From contig OX485807.1 of the NCBI GenBank assembly GCA_950295325.1, positions 22,913,666 to 22,973,665 on the forward strand: a DNA stretch of 60,000 nucleotides, in the 5' to 3' direction. The stretch comes from Polytrichum commune. Lineage: Eukaryota > Streptophyta > Polytrichopsida > Polytrichales > Polytrichaceae. Made by a program: the position numbers and the translations under genes. Below the pieces are notes generated by a model, which saw nothing but the letters and a program-made list of their open reading frames with translations, did not search any database and was not told the origin of the DNA. Positions 49,201-59,725 of this stretch are shown one piece after another; within the stretch, counting starts at the first letter, position 1; every line of letters begins with the position of its first letter.

Positions 49201-49483
49201 ACTAGTTCTATATGGGCTCTCATAAGTTCAAAGATGATCACTACGTGTTCTAATTAAAAAGAAGAGACATGCAAAAAACTATAAACAACCAAGGAATTTT
49301 AAATACATGCAACTATTGCACTGCCTCGGGTGCCTTCCTCTATTGGCCATTCCAATCATTCAAAAGTGGACCCCTTACATGATAACAACGTGGATTAAAT
49401 AAAAGAGGTCGAAAAGTGCCACATCCTCAAGATATCCTTCCCATTTCTCACCTTCAGCCAGTGCCAATCCCTTCTCCAATTAA

Positions 49484-50053
49484 GGGCAGGTTTACACCAT
49501 GGACCATTAGTTGGACCATGACAAATGGCCTTTTCCATGGTCTGACTTCATGGTCCAACATCTATGGTCCAATTTCTTGAAAAATCAATTTACAAAGCCT
49601 TTGGGCCCCGCACTAGGTGTAAACTGAATGTGGACCAAGAGGAATGACCACGCACCAAAAAATGAATGTGCTGATTTTTTAAATATATGCCTAGAAAGGG
49701 CAATTTTGAAAAAAATAAAATAAAAATCAAGTTTGACCATTCTCTTGTCTTCTCTTGTCTTCGTCTTCTCTTTCCTAAAAAACATTTCATTGAGAAATTA
49801 TTATAACATCATTTCTCTACCATGGGCCCTTGCCTTTTTCTACTAGAACACCTCTTCTGCCTCTCCCACCACAAAACTTGTTGGACCATGTTAGTGGATA
49901 ATGTAGGCCTTGAAATGTGTCTTTTGGGGATCTCGAACTCGATTGCTACTCTGACATTTTTTCCTTCGTGTAAACCGAAGTGGTCCAGGGACGAGTTCAA
50001 CAACCATTCACATGCCTTGGGACGACTTTATGGTCCATGGTGTAAACAACCCC
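49484..50053. mobile_element. Tourist-like MITE, family B copy 3
   Basis: Perfect TAA duplication (49481-49483 and 50054-50056). Starts GGGCAGGTTTACACCATGG and ends CCATGGTGTAAACAACCCC. Same orientation as copy 2. 570 bases, non-coding. Confidence 0.85.
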
Positions 50054-50264
50054 TAAGTGCAAGTTTGTGCAAAATTGGCATCCAACTACAACCAAGTAGG
50101 GACCAAGTAGATTTCACAACACAAAAATTTGAAAAGCTTGAACTCTAATCTAATCCCACCCTCGTTCGGTTATTCATGATTCTACGTTCTTGACCTCTAA
50201 AATCAATGTATTACAAATTCCAAAGGTATGCCCCCCCCCCACTTCGGTTAGCGATTGAGCATTA

Positions 50265-50530
50265 CAATGATTGTCATTTCAAGTTTTAGAATCAATCTTG
50301 AAATGCAGAAATTGGAAGATGTCAAGGTGAATATTCTCTTTCCTCTAAAACAAACACATGGACCCCTCCATTTTGTGTTACATATTGAGCATGGAATGGT
50401 GTCTATAGTTTGAGCATGTACTCCAATCTCATTGTGACATGTGTCACATTGGTGTCCATTCTAAACCTATAGGCTTTGTCATACACCAATCAAGCTCGGT
50501 TCTCCAAATACGACATAAGGCCATTGTCAT
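50265..50530. mobile_element. Family E arm
   Basis: GATTGTCATTTCAAGTTTTA through TTGAGCATGTACTCCAATCT to ATAAGGCCATTGTCATTACC matches the left-type arm at 15100-15403. A C10 run at 50231-50240 lies just outside. Confidence 0.55.
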
Positions 50531-50576
50531 TACCTTAGTCCAAATGTTATGATGACCAATCTTTTGGTATAGTGCA

Positions 50577-51262
50577 AGTATGCCGTATGTTGTCGCTCTT
50601 CTTAATTGGACACCTATATGTGAGTGGTGCATGACAGACAAGTCATGTTGTTAGGAAGAAACACCAAGCATACACATTTACGACAAATTGGACGATGTGC
50701 TCAGAATGTAGACCGCTTTCTAGGCTCAACATTGAGCACAATCGGGAAGATTTATGTGATTGATTTGAAGAGAATGATGATCTTCGCTTTGACCTCATGT
50801 AACTTATACATCTCAACTAAGATTTTGAAACTTAGAATCCACAATTGCTAACTACACCATTCGCACCTATTATTGTGGCCCACTATCTCCCACTATTATA
50901 ATATTGCAATACCACAATAATTTTGGTCACTGCAACTTTTCTTGATTGACATTAATTAGTTTTGAGCCCACAATATCATACGTTCACTAATAGGAAAATA
51001 GAATCATTTTTCCTACACGAGCATGAATAACTATGGTTTGAAAGATATAATATCAATAAAATACTAATTTTTTAAAATTTACATTATTGGTTTATTTTTG
51101 TATAAATCAACCTAATTTTCACACACAAAACATAGTGGACCACAATATTTCTTCCCACACTAGCTTTTAGTCTATAATATACGGTGTGGATTTGGCAACT
51201 CCTAATCCGACCCAATGACCAAAGTTGTCTATAGTTGGATGTGCTCACAATAGGGCCACCTA
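50577..51262. mobile_element. Family E copy, ~690 bp
   Basis: The left end has the GCTCTTCTTAATTGGACACC subterminal sequence. The right end, GTGCTCACAATAGGGCCACC then TACCTTA, is the inverse of the TAAGGTATGTGGCCCTATTG terminus. Together with the arm at 50265-50530, in opposite orientation, it forms a long inverted repeat. Confidence 0.5.
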
Positions 51263-51263
51263 C

Positions 51264-51677
51264 CTTAAGGTAATTGGGCCTAAAGCCGCACTTTCAAAAA
51301 CTTTTTCTATTTCAAGAAGGCTGAATAAATCTAAATAAATAATTATTTCCCATAAATCTACAGAATTATGAAGAGTCTATACAATGGTTTTTCCCCCAAA
51401 AAAATTATAAATTCATATCCAACCTACATAAATTCATTTTGGATAGTAAAAGGCTCATTTCTTCAAACAATGGAAGATGATATGAAGACATCTCTGTTTA
51501 CTACAACTCCAAATGAACTTGAGACAAATGACATAATCGTAGAAGAACATGATGATCCACACAAGCCGGTGATGGAGCGAAGTGTAAGCCATATCACATT
51601 TACAACAACAAACTCTATTCCTCCATGAAGCATCTCTGCCATTCGAGCACTTGCACGGCAAAGAAACATATGACATC
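51264..51677. other. Spacer, nothing recognised
   Basis: Contains an 86-codon plus-strand frame (51368-51628) rich in Thr/Glu with no recognised domain or codon evidence. Left as non-coding. Confidence 0.3.
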
Positions 51678-51680
51678 TTA

Positions 51681-52222
51681 GGGCCGCTTTACACCTAGAG
51701 GCCAGGCCAATTCGTTATGTAAGAGGCTTGTAATCCTCACTTGTGATTGGTCAAAAGGCTGAAATCGGCCCCAACCCCTTTACACCTAGAGGCTGGGTCG
51801 ATTTGGTGGTATGGATTTTTTAATCAAAAAATGCATGGTATGACACAACCCGGGCTCGTTGAATTGGGTGCACCCAAAATGGAGGGCCAGTTCTTGGCCT
51901 TGAGGCCAATGCCACATTTCAATAAACAAAACTTTTTTTAAATAAAATATGATTTTTTCAGCGAACTATATCCATTGGATTATGTGGAAATATGAATGGC
52001 TCTATATTAGATTATGCTAGATCCGTTGGATTCTGCTAGATTTATTGAATCGGCCTAGCTTTCTTGGCCCTAAGGCCTTTACATATGAAAAAATTGGCCC
52101 TCATTATAATCTTATTATAAGGTGTAGTTGAGGCCGGCCTCCAACCCAAAAGGGGCTGAAATTTCATGCAATCGGCCTCAAGGGAAATTGGCCCGGCCTC
52201 TACATGTAAATTAAAGCGGCCC
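51681..52222. mobile_element. Tourist-like MITE, family A copy 3
   Basis: Perfect TTA duplication (51678-51680 and 52223-52225). Starts GGGCCGCTTTACACCTAGAG and ends AAAGCGGCCC. 542 bases. This is the best-preserved copy for defining the family ends. Confidence 0.9.
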
Positions 52223-52394
52223 TTACAATGCAACAAAACCACAAAAGTAAGTGAACATGAAATTTCAGAAACATATCCGAACAATTCACCTACCTACCTG
52301 TTAAGGATCGAACCTACAAACGAGAATGCAATGTGAATGATATCTATATCATTGTGAATGGAAGATGGGGGAAGTAGGTAGGTACTTGCATTTG

Positions 52395-52559
52395 CACCAA
52401 CATTTTTTTCTTGCAAGCTTTATGAAATCCTCCGCAGCGCAGTTCTCGATCCTCTGCACCACCTCAACAACAGCGTCCTTTAATTTCCCGCCTCGCACAA
52501 CCATCTTCCTCACAGAATTCGGCTCTGCTGCCCCGAGATTTTTGGCACTCCAAGTTGGC
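52395..52559 (-). pseudogene. Possible captured or decayed gene fragment
   Basis: On the minus strand an uninterrupted frame of about 50 codons reads AAEPNSVRKMVVRGGKLKDA and continues VVEVVQRIENCAAEDFIKLA. The balanced, charged composition is unlike the surrounding repeats and local GC is raised. No start, stop or splice context can be assigned. I do not recognise the family. It abuts the D element inserted at 52569. Confidence 0.35.
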
Positions 52560-52568
52560 TAGCCTCCA

Positions 52569-52806
52569 GTGATCGGGGAGATTTTTGGGCACAATCGGTT
52601 GAGATCCTAGTGTTTGCAAGTCCAACCGGTTACATGTTGTTGACATCCTTCGGTTTTTCTATATTAATTTTGGGGTATATTCCATGAATTCCTCTAAAGT
52701 GATCGGTAATTCTATCTCCTGAAGTCTTGAACTTCAACCGGTTATTTCTCAAACTCCAACCGGTTCATCTGTATGTAACTAACTGTCGGATCTCCCCGAT
52801 CATGGG
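52569..52806. mobile_element. Mutator-like non-autonomous element, family D copy 4
   Basis: Termini GTGATCGGGGAGATTTTTGG and TCTCCCCGATCATGGG. Flanks TAGCCTCCA (52560-52568) and TTGCCTCCA (52807-52815) are a 9-bp duplication with one change. It has the paired AACCGGTT motifs near the right end. It splits an otherwise GC-richer, gene-like segment. 238 bases. Confidence 0.75.
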
Positions 52807-53160
52807 TTGCCTCCAATATCAGTAGTCGAGGTCGCCTCCGAATTACTTCGACATTGCATGTGGCCTCAAGATCCTCAGCGCTTCGGGACTTCAGATCTCC
52901 TCCGAACTTCGACGTCTAGATCTCTTTCTCTGAATTGGGCTTCAGATCTCCTCCTCCTGATCACCTTCCTTTGGATCGTCTCCAGTTCTCCATATCACCC
53001 TCTCCTTCATTCCCCTCTCCAGACTCTGGCACCAGAGTTCGGCACACACAGTTCGCTTCTGCACTCAATTAGATCGTTGTCGCTGCAAACAAACTCCTTC
53101 CCTCACTGCCACACCTTGCATTTGCTTGGACACACACTTTTCTAACAGATCTCGATCGTA
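52807..53160 (+). other. Pyrimidine-rich, leader-like segment
   Basis: GC-richer and C/T-rich on the plus strand, with short direct repeats (CTTCAGATCTCCTCC twice) and a GTATGT that could serve as a donor near 53158. A 112-codon frame (52807-53145) matches nothing known. It resembles a 5' untranslated exon or promoter flank more than coding DNA, but no downstream exon was found. Confidence 0.3.
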
Positions 53161-53984
53161 TGTTCTCAAGTTTTTCTTATGAACTTGAATTTGAGAGGTT
53201 TAGTACCTAATGCATGACAAGTTGTGTTATCAAGTTGAATCCTTGTGAATGTCGCAGTGAATGCGTATGACATGTTTTGTTGTCAATTGTGAGCTTTTGA
53301 CTTTGCATTGAGCAGCATCAACGTATCAAATTTCTTGGAATTTAGGCATTTTGATGATTATTTTTCTTTCATTTTGGCCATCGGACACAATAAAATTTCA
53401 AAAAAAAAAACGGCTTAGTTATTTTGAATTAGTTTTCGTCCAACCTATTATCAGCCTATGGTACTAGGTGAGAATCACTCCAAAATCAGTTTTATTGGAG
53501 GTGAGAGTTTTTTAGTGAATGCAGGTGTTGTCCCCATTAAGAATCGCTTCTTATAATGCCTTGTTAAGTGGATACATCCTCGATTAGCCATTGTGATTGG
53601 TCAAAGTTGGTGCTCTTCTTCAGGCATTCTTGTGGCCTTCTTACACCGCCTCTATAAATGGCTCAAGAGTCAAGTGGTGCTATTTGATACTTATAAATGG
53701 TTTAGACTACAGTGAAGAAGTGCACCAATCGGTCAAGAATTTCAACCCAAGACAAGGTTACTCAAGGCAACAATTGGTATAGCGGACAAGATTGAAAATA
53801 TAATTATAATTAAAAATGAAAAAAATAGCCTCAAGTTAGAGTTCTCTAAAGGCCAAGTGTCTTGTCCGAGGGTTTGAGGTTGCCCAAGAAACTTAACCTC
53901 TAGAGAACTCCCCTAGCAAAAAGTGTTGCCATGTCAGGGGACCATGATAGGTCAATGCCATTTTAATATTTTAAGCATTTCTCT
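53161..53984. other. Intergenic DNA, nothing recognised
   Basis: AT-rich with short open frames up to 61 codons. Confidence 0.3.
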
Positions 53985-54280
53985 CCCTCTCTTTATTTTA
54001 TTTTTATTTGTCAAACGTTACTGTAGTTGAGAGGAAAAAAAGAAAAGAAGGTCAAACTCGGAATAAAAACCTCCAAAATTACTCTTTTTCGACATATATT
54101 AACAAAATCAACACATCCTCTTGTTCATGCATGGTTCATTTCTCTTGATCCACGTTCGGTTTTACATCTAGTGCGGGACCCCAAGACTTAAGAAATTGTA
54201 TTATTTTCTCAGAAACCGGACCATGGAGAAAGGCCATCTGACATGGGACAAACATGGGGGTCCTTGATGTAAACCGCCCC
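53985..54280. mobile_element. Tourist-like MITE, family B fragment
   Basis: The right end CCTTGATGTAAACCGCCCC is followed by TTA, and the preceding sequence (TTGATCCACGTTCGGTTTTA, CGGACCATGG) matches family B copy 1 in the same orientation. The left terminus is missing. Confidence 0.6.
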
Positions 54281-54283
54281 TTA

Positions 54284-54539
54284 CTTAGGGTTTCCATTCT
54301 CCAAAATGAATGGGGAGGCTGTCCCACTCTAACTTAGCTGTCACCTGTGCTCACACACTTCAACAAGGTGCCAGCATATATATTATATGTATGAGTTAGT
54401 ATAATTAAAATATTAGGGGCTACTTTGACTAGGCACAAAGATCAAATCTGTATGGGCCAGTCTGCTGAATGATTTCAAGTCAACCACACACCTTCACCGA
54501 AGTGCAACACTAAGTTACTAACTTAACTTGTGTGAGTGT
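54284..54539. other. Spacer, nothing recognised
   Basis: Short AT-rich spacer; no element ends seen. Confidence 0.3.
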
Positions 54540-54905
54540 GTATTCGATTTGTTTTTCATAATCTCCAACTTGCACCGATTAGATCTACACAACGAGACCT
54601 TGCGTTGCATTAGCAACGCGAAGATGAAGCATTGGCAACGATCGGATTGAAAATTGGACCTTCCTTGATTCGGTTGTGATTATCGGAAGTGCATTTGGTT
54701 GATTTCTTGATATACGTCTTCCCAGCTGCGTTTCTTGTTGAGTATAGAGTAGTTAACATTTGATAGTTTCAGATGTAGTCCAATCTTATTCACACATGTG
54801 TCTTTGTGGTGTTTGTTTTTCGATCCTCACATGAGCACGCACCGATCAAATGTAGTGGTCTGATCGAGAAAATAAGAAAATAAGATCCACGTGCCTTAGA
54901 TAGTT
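54540..54905. mobile_element. Family F dispersed copy
   Basis: Shares with the tandem array at 57644-58600 the order: a TTAGATCTACACAACGAGA-like segment, GTTGCATTAGC, TTGTTGAGTATAG, ATGTGTCTTTGTGGTGTTTG and GATCCTCAC, ending in a GCCTTAGAT terminus. About 75% similar by eye. Confidence 0.5.
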
Positions 54906-55139
54906 TGAAACCTTTGTGGTAGTGCATTCAAGCAAATTGTTACAAACTCAAACATAATCGAACGGAGATGTGTGTTAAATGATTACTTATTTCGACTATT
55001 CCACTTCCCCTAGGATATGAAACACACAATTGGCACAAGATGGTTAGCGAATCCAAATCGGTTGTAGATTCTTTCCTCATAACTTTTGGAGCTCATATGA
55101 ATTTGTTATCCACTATCAAATTGAAGATTCTTGTGCTCA

Positions 55140-55345
55140 TTGAATGGTCTTATACCCCCCCCCCCCGGCGCCATATTATGTTGACTATTGAGCCTAGAAT
55201 GGTTAGCATATTTTGAGTACGCTGTCCAATCTCTTTCAAATACATAATGAATTCATGGTGTCCATTCTTAGATCCACACTTAATTACACACAACTCAAAT
55301 ATAAGCGTCCGATTAAGATAAGCACCTAAACTAAGCACGTCTAAG
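55140..55345. mobile_element. Family E/F fragment with C12 run
   Basis: Contains TTGAGCCTAGAATGGTTAGC, TCCAATCTCTTTCAAATACA and a GTCCGATTAAGATAAGCACC terminus-like segment. C12 at 55155-55166. Confidence 0.45.
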
Positions 55346-56607
55346 GTAGCCAACCCATTCCCGACTATCATTTTCGTAGCTTAGGCCAACCTAAATCTAT
55401 GCAGCACAAATTCAATCTTTGATTAGCGCCAACATGCCATGTTCGAAAAACCAACTTAGCAAATGGCAGTGGCTAATTAAGTTGATAACTAGGTTTAGAT
55501 TGCAAGCATACTTAGGTGCCACAACTATCGACTACGGGAATCAAGCATTCTCAGTGTTGTGATCGATCGATGATTGGAAATAGGGGAGCTTATATCACGA
55601 GTATAGGTCGAAGAGAGTATCCACTTAGAAAATTCGTAAGAATGAATTTATTGCGAAAAAATTTTGGAAAAAAAAAATTCAAATTGCTTATTATTTCTAT
55701 TTCTCTACGTGGGGAATTTTCTCTAACTGTAACTACACCGCAAAGTTTCTAAAAAATTGCTTGATTGGGCGGAGATGGGTTGATTACATTACCTTCCCAA
55801 AGTTAAATTCAATTGGCCTTTGGTTTTTGAAGGAGCACTTTGGCAAGCATTTAAAGGAACCCACTCAATAATGCTCACGTTCTTTGTAGCATCCTTGTCC
55901 TTGTATAGATAGTGCTAAAAATGTGTCTTTAAACTTTAATGAAGTATACCAGTGTTGAGCGGGTATTTGATTTTGTCACTAACTTCGAGGTACGGTTGTT
56001 GAAGACAAATTAGAAACAAAGAACCTTTGGTTCTAGGGATATGATAATTAATAAAAGAATCTCCCATCTTGGTTATTTATAAAAATAAATAAAAGGTCCA
56101 ATGATTTTCATGAAAGAACCGACAAAGAACCAAAGGTTTTTTAATAGGTTATTTGACTAGATTCTGATTTTCTAAGAACCATGGTTCTAAATTATTATTT
56201 GAAGATTTGAGAAGCATGGTTCTAAATTTAAAGAACCGCCTTGATAACCGATAGGGGTTTGATGCCAACTTTAATACCCTCCCAAACATTAATTAATATT
56301 TTTATGATTAGATTAGTGAAAGAACGATTCTTGGGAGCAATTGACATGGGTATCCAACACACAAAGTATGTCTTATTTGAATTCCCATGCAAAAGAGTGG
56401 GTATAAGGGTTCAATTTATTTATATGTAGCATGATGTTAAGATGGTGGACGCTCTCGTAATCAGTACGTACTTATTGTGGAAAATCTTAAGGTGTTAGTT
56501 TTAGCACCATCCGTCTTGAAGGTTTTGATAATAATTAGCTTCAACCTAGAGGTTGTGTAGGAGGTTGGAGGGGAGGTGATAAGTTGGGGTTGGATACAAC
56601 TTATCTA
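55346..56607. other. Intergenic DNA, nothing recognised
   Basis: Includes a 78-codon plus-strand frame (55516-55752), basic and AT-driven, with no recognised motif. A run of AAAGAACC/GGTTCTAAA-type repeats lies at about 56000-56240. Confidence 0.3.
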
Positions 56608-56996
56608 TAAGGTATGTGGCCCTCTTGTGTGCACTTTCAACTCCATAAAAAGAAGTTAATTACTCGATCAAATTGGGAACTATGCCAACGGCTAGGCTAC
56701 TACAAACCATGAAGATTGTCATTCCAAGTTTCTCAGATGTCAGGGTTGAGATGCAAAATATATGAGAGGTCAAAGTGATGATCTTCTTCCTCAAAGTGAT
56801 CACATAGACCCTTCCAAATGGGCTAACTATTGAACCCATATCGATTAATGTATTTAAGGACATATATACATTAGTCCAATCTTAGTGTAACATATGTCTT
56901 TTTAACATCCATTCTTAATATTTCAAACTTAGGCATGTTCTAGTAAAATATAGGTCTCCAAGTATGAAGAGTGACCGCGTAAGGCCTACATGCTTA
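56608..56996. mobile_element. Family E copy, ~389 bp
   Basis: Starts TAAGGTATGTGGCCCTCTTG and ends GCGTAAGGCCTACATGCTTA, the same size and terminal pattern as the intron 5 copy at 15019-15403. Non-coding. Confidence 0.65.
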
Positions 56997-56999
56997 AAG

Positions 57000-57643
57000 C
57001 GGGTTTAAGTAAAGCTTTGGACAAAAAATTGCATATGAGAGTGTTGTTGCAATGCCATCGATACATGCGCAAAGTAAATCAAGTTATTTAGGAGAGATAA
57101 CTAACTGCCCCTTGAGTGTATGGGCAATCAAATTGGGTTTTTGTGTCTTATGTGGTGACTTACCTTGCTTGACAAGCTAGTTTGAGATTTCAATTGGACT
57201 TTAGGCACACATGAATTGGCCAAATTCTAATCTTGTAAATATCAAAACGTACTCATAGCATTCTATGCATAGTTGCATAACCTTGGGGTCACCGGGGAGT
57301 ACGTAGACACTCACTTTCATTCATGGAATTGAATGTGGGATGTTGAAGGAGTGAAACCATGCCATATATAGGCAGAGTTTCAAACACAAAACATGCTTTC
57401 AAGGGCCCTCACCTATTCAAGGTCAGGATCCTCAACCATAAGATATGCCAGTATTATTTGGTTACTTTTCTTAATCAGACAATTATATTTGAATGGTGTA
57501 TGGGTCACAGGTGAGGATGAAAGAACAACCATCATAAGACACATGCTTAAAAGAGATTGGACTACATGTTTGAAAGAAATTTGTGAAGTACTCCGAGCTC
57601 AATAGTGAGCACAATCGGGAGGACCTACGCATCGTAAATGTAG
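57000..57643. other. Intergenic DNA with an E-like segment
   Basis: 57470-57620 has AATCAGACAATTATATTTGA, AAAGAGATTGGACTACATG and CAATCGGGAGGACCTACGC, related to family E. The rest is unassigned. Confidence 0.35.
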
Positions 57644-58600
57644 ATGTTTCTTCAGTTCGTTTTTCGCGCTCTCTAGCTTCTATCAATTAGGTTTACATAA
57701 TGAAACTTGTGTTGCATGAGCGAATTTACGATGATGCACCAACAAAAGCTGGACCTCCATTCATGTAGCTACGGCTATAAGGAGTGGACGTTTGTCGATT
57801 CCTTAACATAACACGTAAGTCCTCTCCATTATGCTCACTATTGAGTGTGGGGGTGATTGATAAAAACTGAAGATGTAGCCCCACCTCTTTTGATCATGTG
57901 CCTTCATGGTGATTGTTCTTTGATCCTCACCAAACCACACACAATCAATAGTAAATGTGAATGTTCTTCGGTTCAATTTTCACGCTCTCTAGTTTCTATC
58001 GATTAGGTTTACATAATGAAACTTGTGTTGCATGAGCGAATCTACGATGATGCACCAACAAAAGCTGGACGTCCATTGATGTAGCTACGGTTATCTGGAG
58101 TGGATGTTTGTTGGTTCCTTCACCGAACATGTAGGTCCTTTCAATCATGTTCACTACTAAGTGTTGGGGGTGATAGATAAAAACTGAAGATGTAGCCCCA
58201 CCTCTTTCAAACATGTGCCTTCATGGTGATTGTTCTTTGATCCTCACCAAGCCACACACAATCAATAGTAAATGTGAATGTTCTTCGGTTCAAATTTCAC
58301 GCTCTCTAGTTTCTATCGATTAGGGTTTACATAATGAAACTTGTGTTGCATGAGCGAATCTACGATGACGCACCAACAAAAGCTGGACGTCCATTGATGT
58401 AGCTATGGTTATCAAGAGTGGACGTTTGTTGGTTCCTTAACCGAACATGTTGGTCCTTTCAATCATGTTCACTACTGAGTGTTGGGGGTGATGGATAAAA
58501 ACTGAAGATGTAGCCCCCCCCCCCCCCAATCTCTTTTAAACATGTGTCTTCATGGTGCTTGTTCTTTGACTGATCCTCACCAAACCACACAGCCATCAAA
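57644..58600. repeat. Tandem array of family F, three units, period 317 bp
   Basis: Unit starts fall at 57644, 57961 and 58278, exactly 317 bases apart twice. Each unit has TTTACATAATGAAACTTGTG, GATGCACCAACAAAAGCTGG (GACGCACC in the third), GATAAAAACTGAAGATGTAG and TTCTTTGA..GATCCTCACCAA. The third unit has a C14 run (58514-58527) where the others have four. Non-coding. Confidence 0.85.
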
Positions 58601-58974
58601 GATAGGTGTCCGGTCAAGAAAAGTGACCGAATAACGCCCCCTGTATACATACATGCAGACATACATATGTTTGTGGTAAGTTGCCCTTATATAGTCCGTG
58701 CAACTGATATTCAGCCCATTTTCGAGGTGCGTGCTTTCTCAGCTTTGAGCACATGGCTAACCCTAGCTAGGGATAGACGAGCACTATCATATACATAGCC
58801 TGCCCGCCTCTGTGCCTATCTTACATGTTTGGTGGTATATATAAGTTAAGTGTCAGGGAGCGAGGAGCCGTCACATGATGCTCATTCATTGTGCTCCCTT
58901 CCCTCGTCTGCAAACCACCAAGTACATGGCCGGCCGGCCGGCTTGCGCAATTCTGAGCTTCCTGACTTCCATGC

Positions 58975-59655
58975 CGATGAAAGGCAGGGGACAAACCGAC
59001 CTCGAGTTTCAGATGAACCGGTTGAGTTTGAGGAATGATCGGTTCTAGTTACTACAGATGAACCGGTTGAGTTTGAGGAACGACCGGTTCTAGTTACGTA
59101 CAGATGAACCGGTTGAGTTTGAGGGAACGACCGGTTCTAGTTACGTACAGATGAACCGGTTGAGTTTGAGGGAACGACCGGTTCTAGTTACAGATGAACC
59201 GGTTGAGTTTGAGGGAACGACCGGTTCTAGTTACAGATGAACCGGTTGAGTTTGAGGGAATGACCGGTTGTTGTTACTACAGATGAATCGGTTGAGTTTG
59301 AGGGACGACCGGTTCTAGTTACTAAAGATGAACCGGTTGAGTTTGAGGGAATGACCGCTTATAGTTACAACAGACGGACCGGTTGAGTTTGAGGGAATGA
59401 CCGGTTCTTGTTACAGATGGACCGGTTGAGTTTGAGGAATAACCGGTTCTAGTTACTACAGATGAACCGGTTGAGTTTGAGGAACGACCGGTTCTAGTTT
59501 AAGACCTCGGGAAAATCATCAGTCGTTTTAGAGGAGTCTATGGAATAGACCCCACCTCGATAAAGAAGGACCGGAAGATGTCAACATGTAACCGGTTGGA
59601 CTTGGAAACACACGAGGATCTTTGAGCAATTATGCCCAAAAATTCTCCTCGGACA
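58975..59655. mobile_element. Mutator-like family D copy 5 (inverted, expanded)
   Basis: The right end TGCCCAAAAATTCTCCTCGG is the inverse of the D left end, and 59500-59640 matches the D interior inverted (GATGTCAACATGTAACCGGT, GACTTGGAAACAC). The presumed left end is CCGATGAAAGGCAGGGG. Flanks ACTTCCATG and TGTTCCATG agree at 7 of 9 bases. The element is about 680 bp instead of ~230 because of the minisatellite inside. Confidence 0.5.
59012..59499. repeat. AACCGGTT minisatellite, 11 units of ~38-48 bp
   Basis: Eleven units of the form GATGAACCGGTTGAGTTTGA followed by GGAACGACCGGTTCTAGTTA, with small length changes (TAC, TACTAC or TACGTAC at the joint). Each unit carries two CCGGTT sites; a few have point changes. 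The unit matches the inverted subterminal sequence of family D elements. Confidence 0.9.
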
Positions 59656-59725
59656 CTGTTCCATGTCCAATTGTGGCTAACGTATGTATGTGGTGTTTCT
59701 GGGTGCTCATCTGGCACAAAGCGGG

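Noticed and set aside
55516-55752. 78-codon basic frame as a small protein gene or organelle insert
   Set aside because: No match recognised; the Lys/Phe-rich stretch follows from a local A-run, and no supporting start or splice context was seen.
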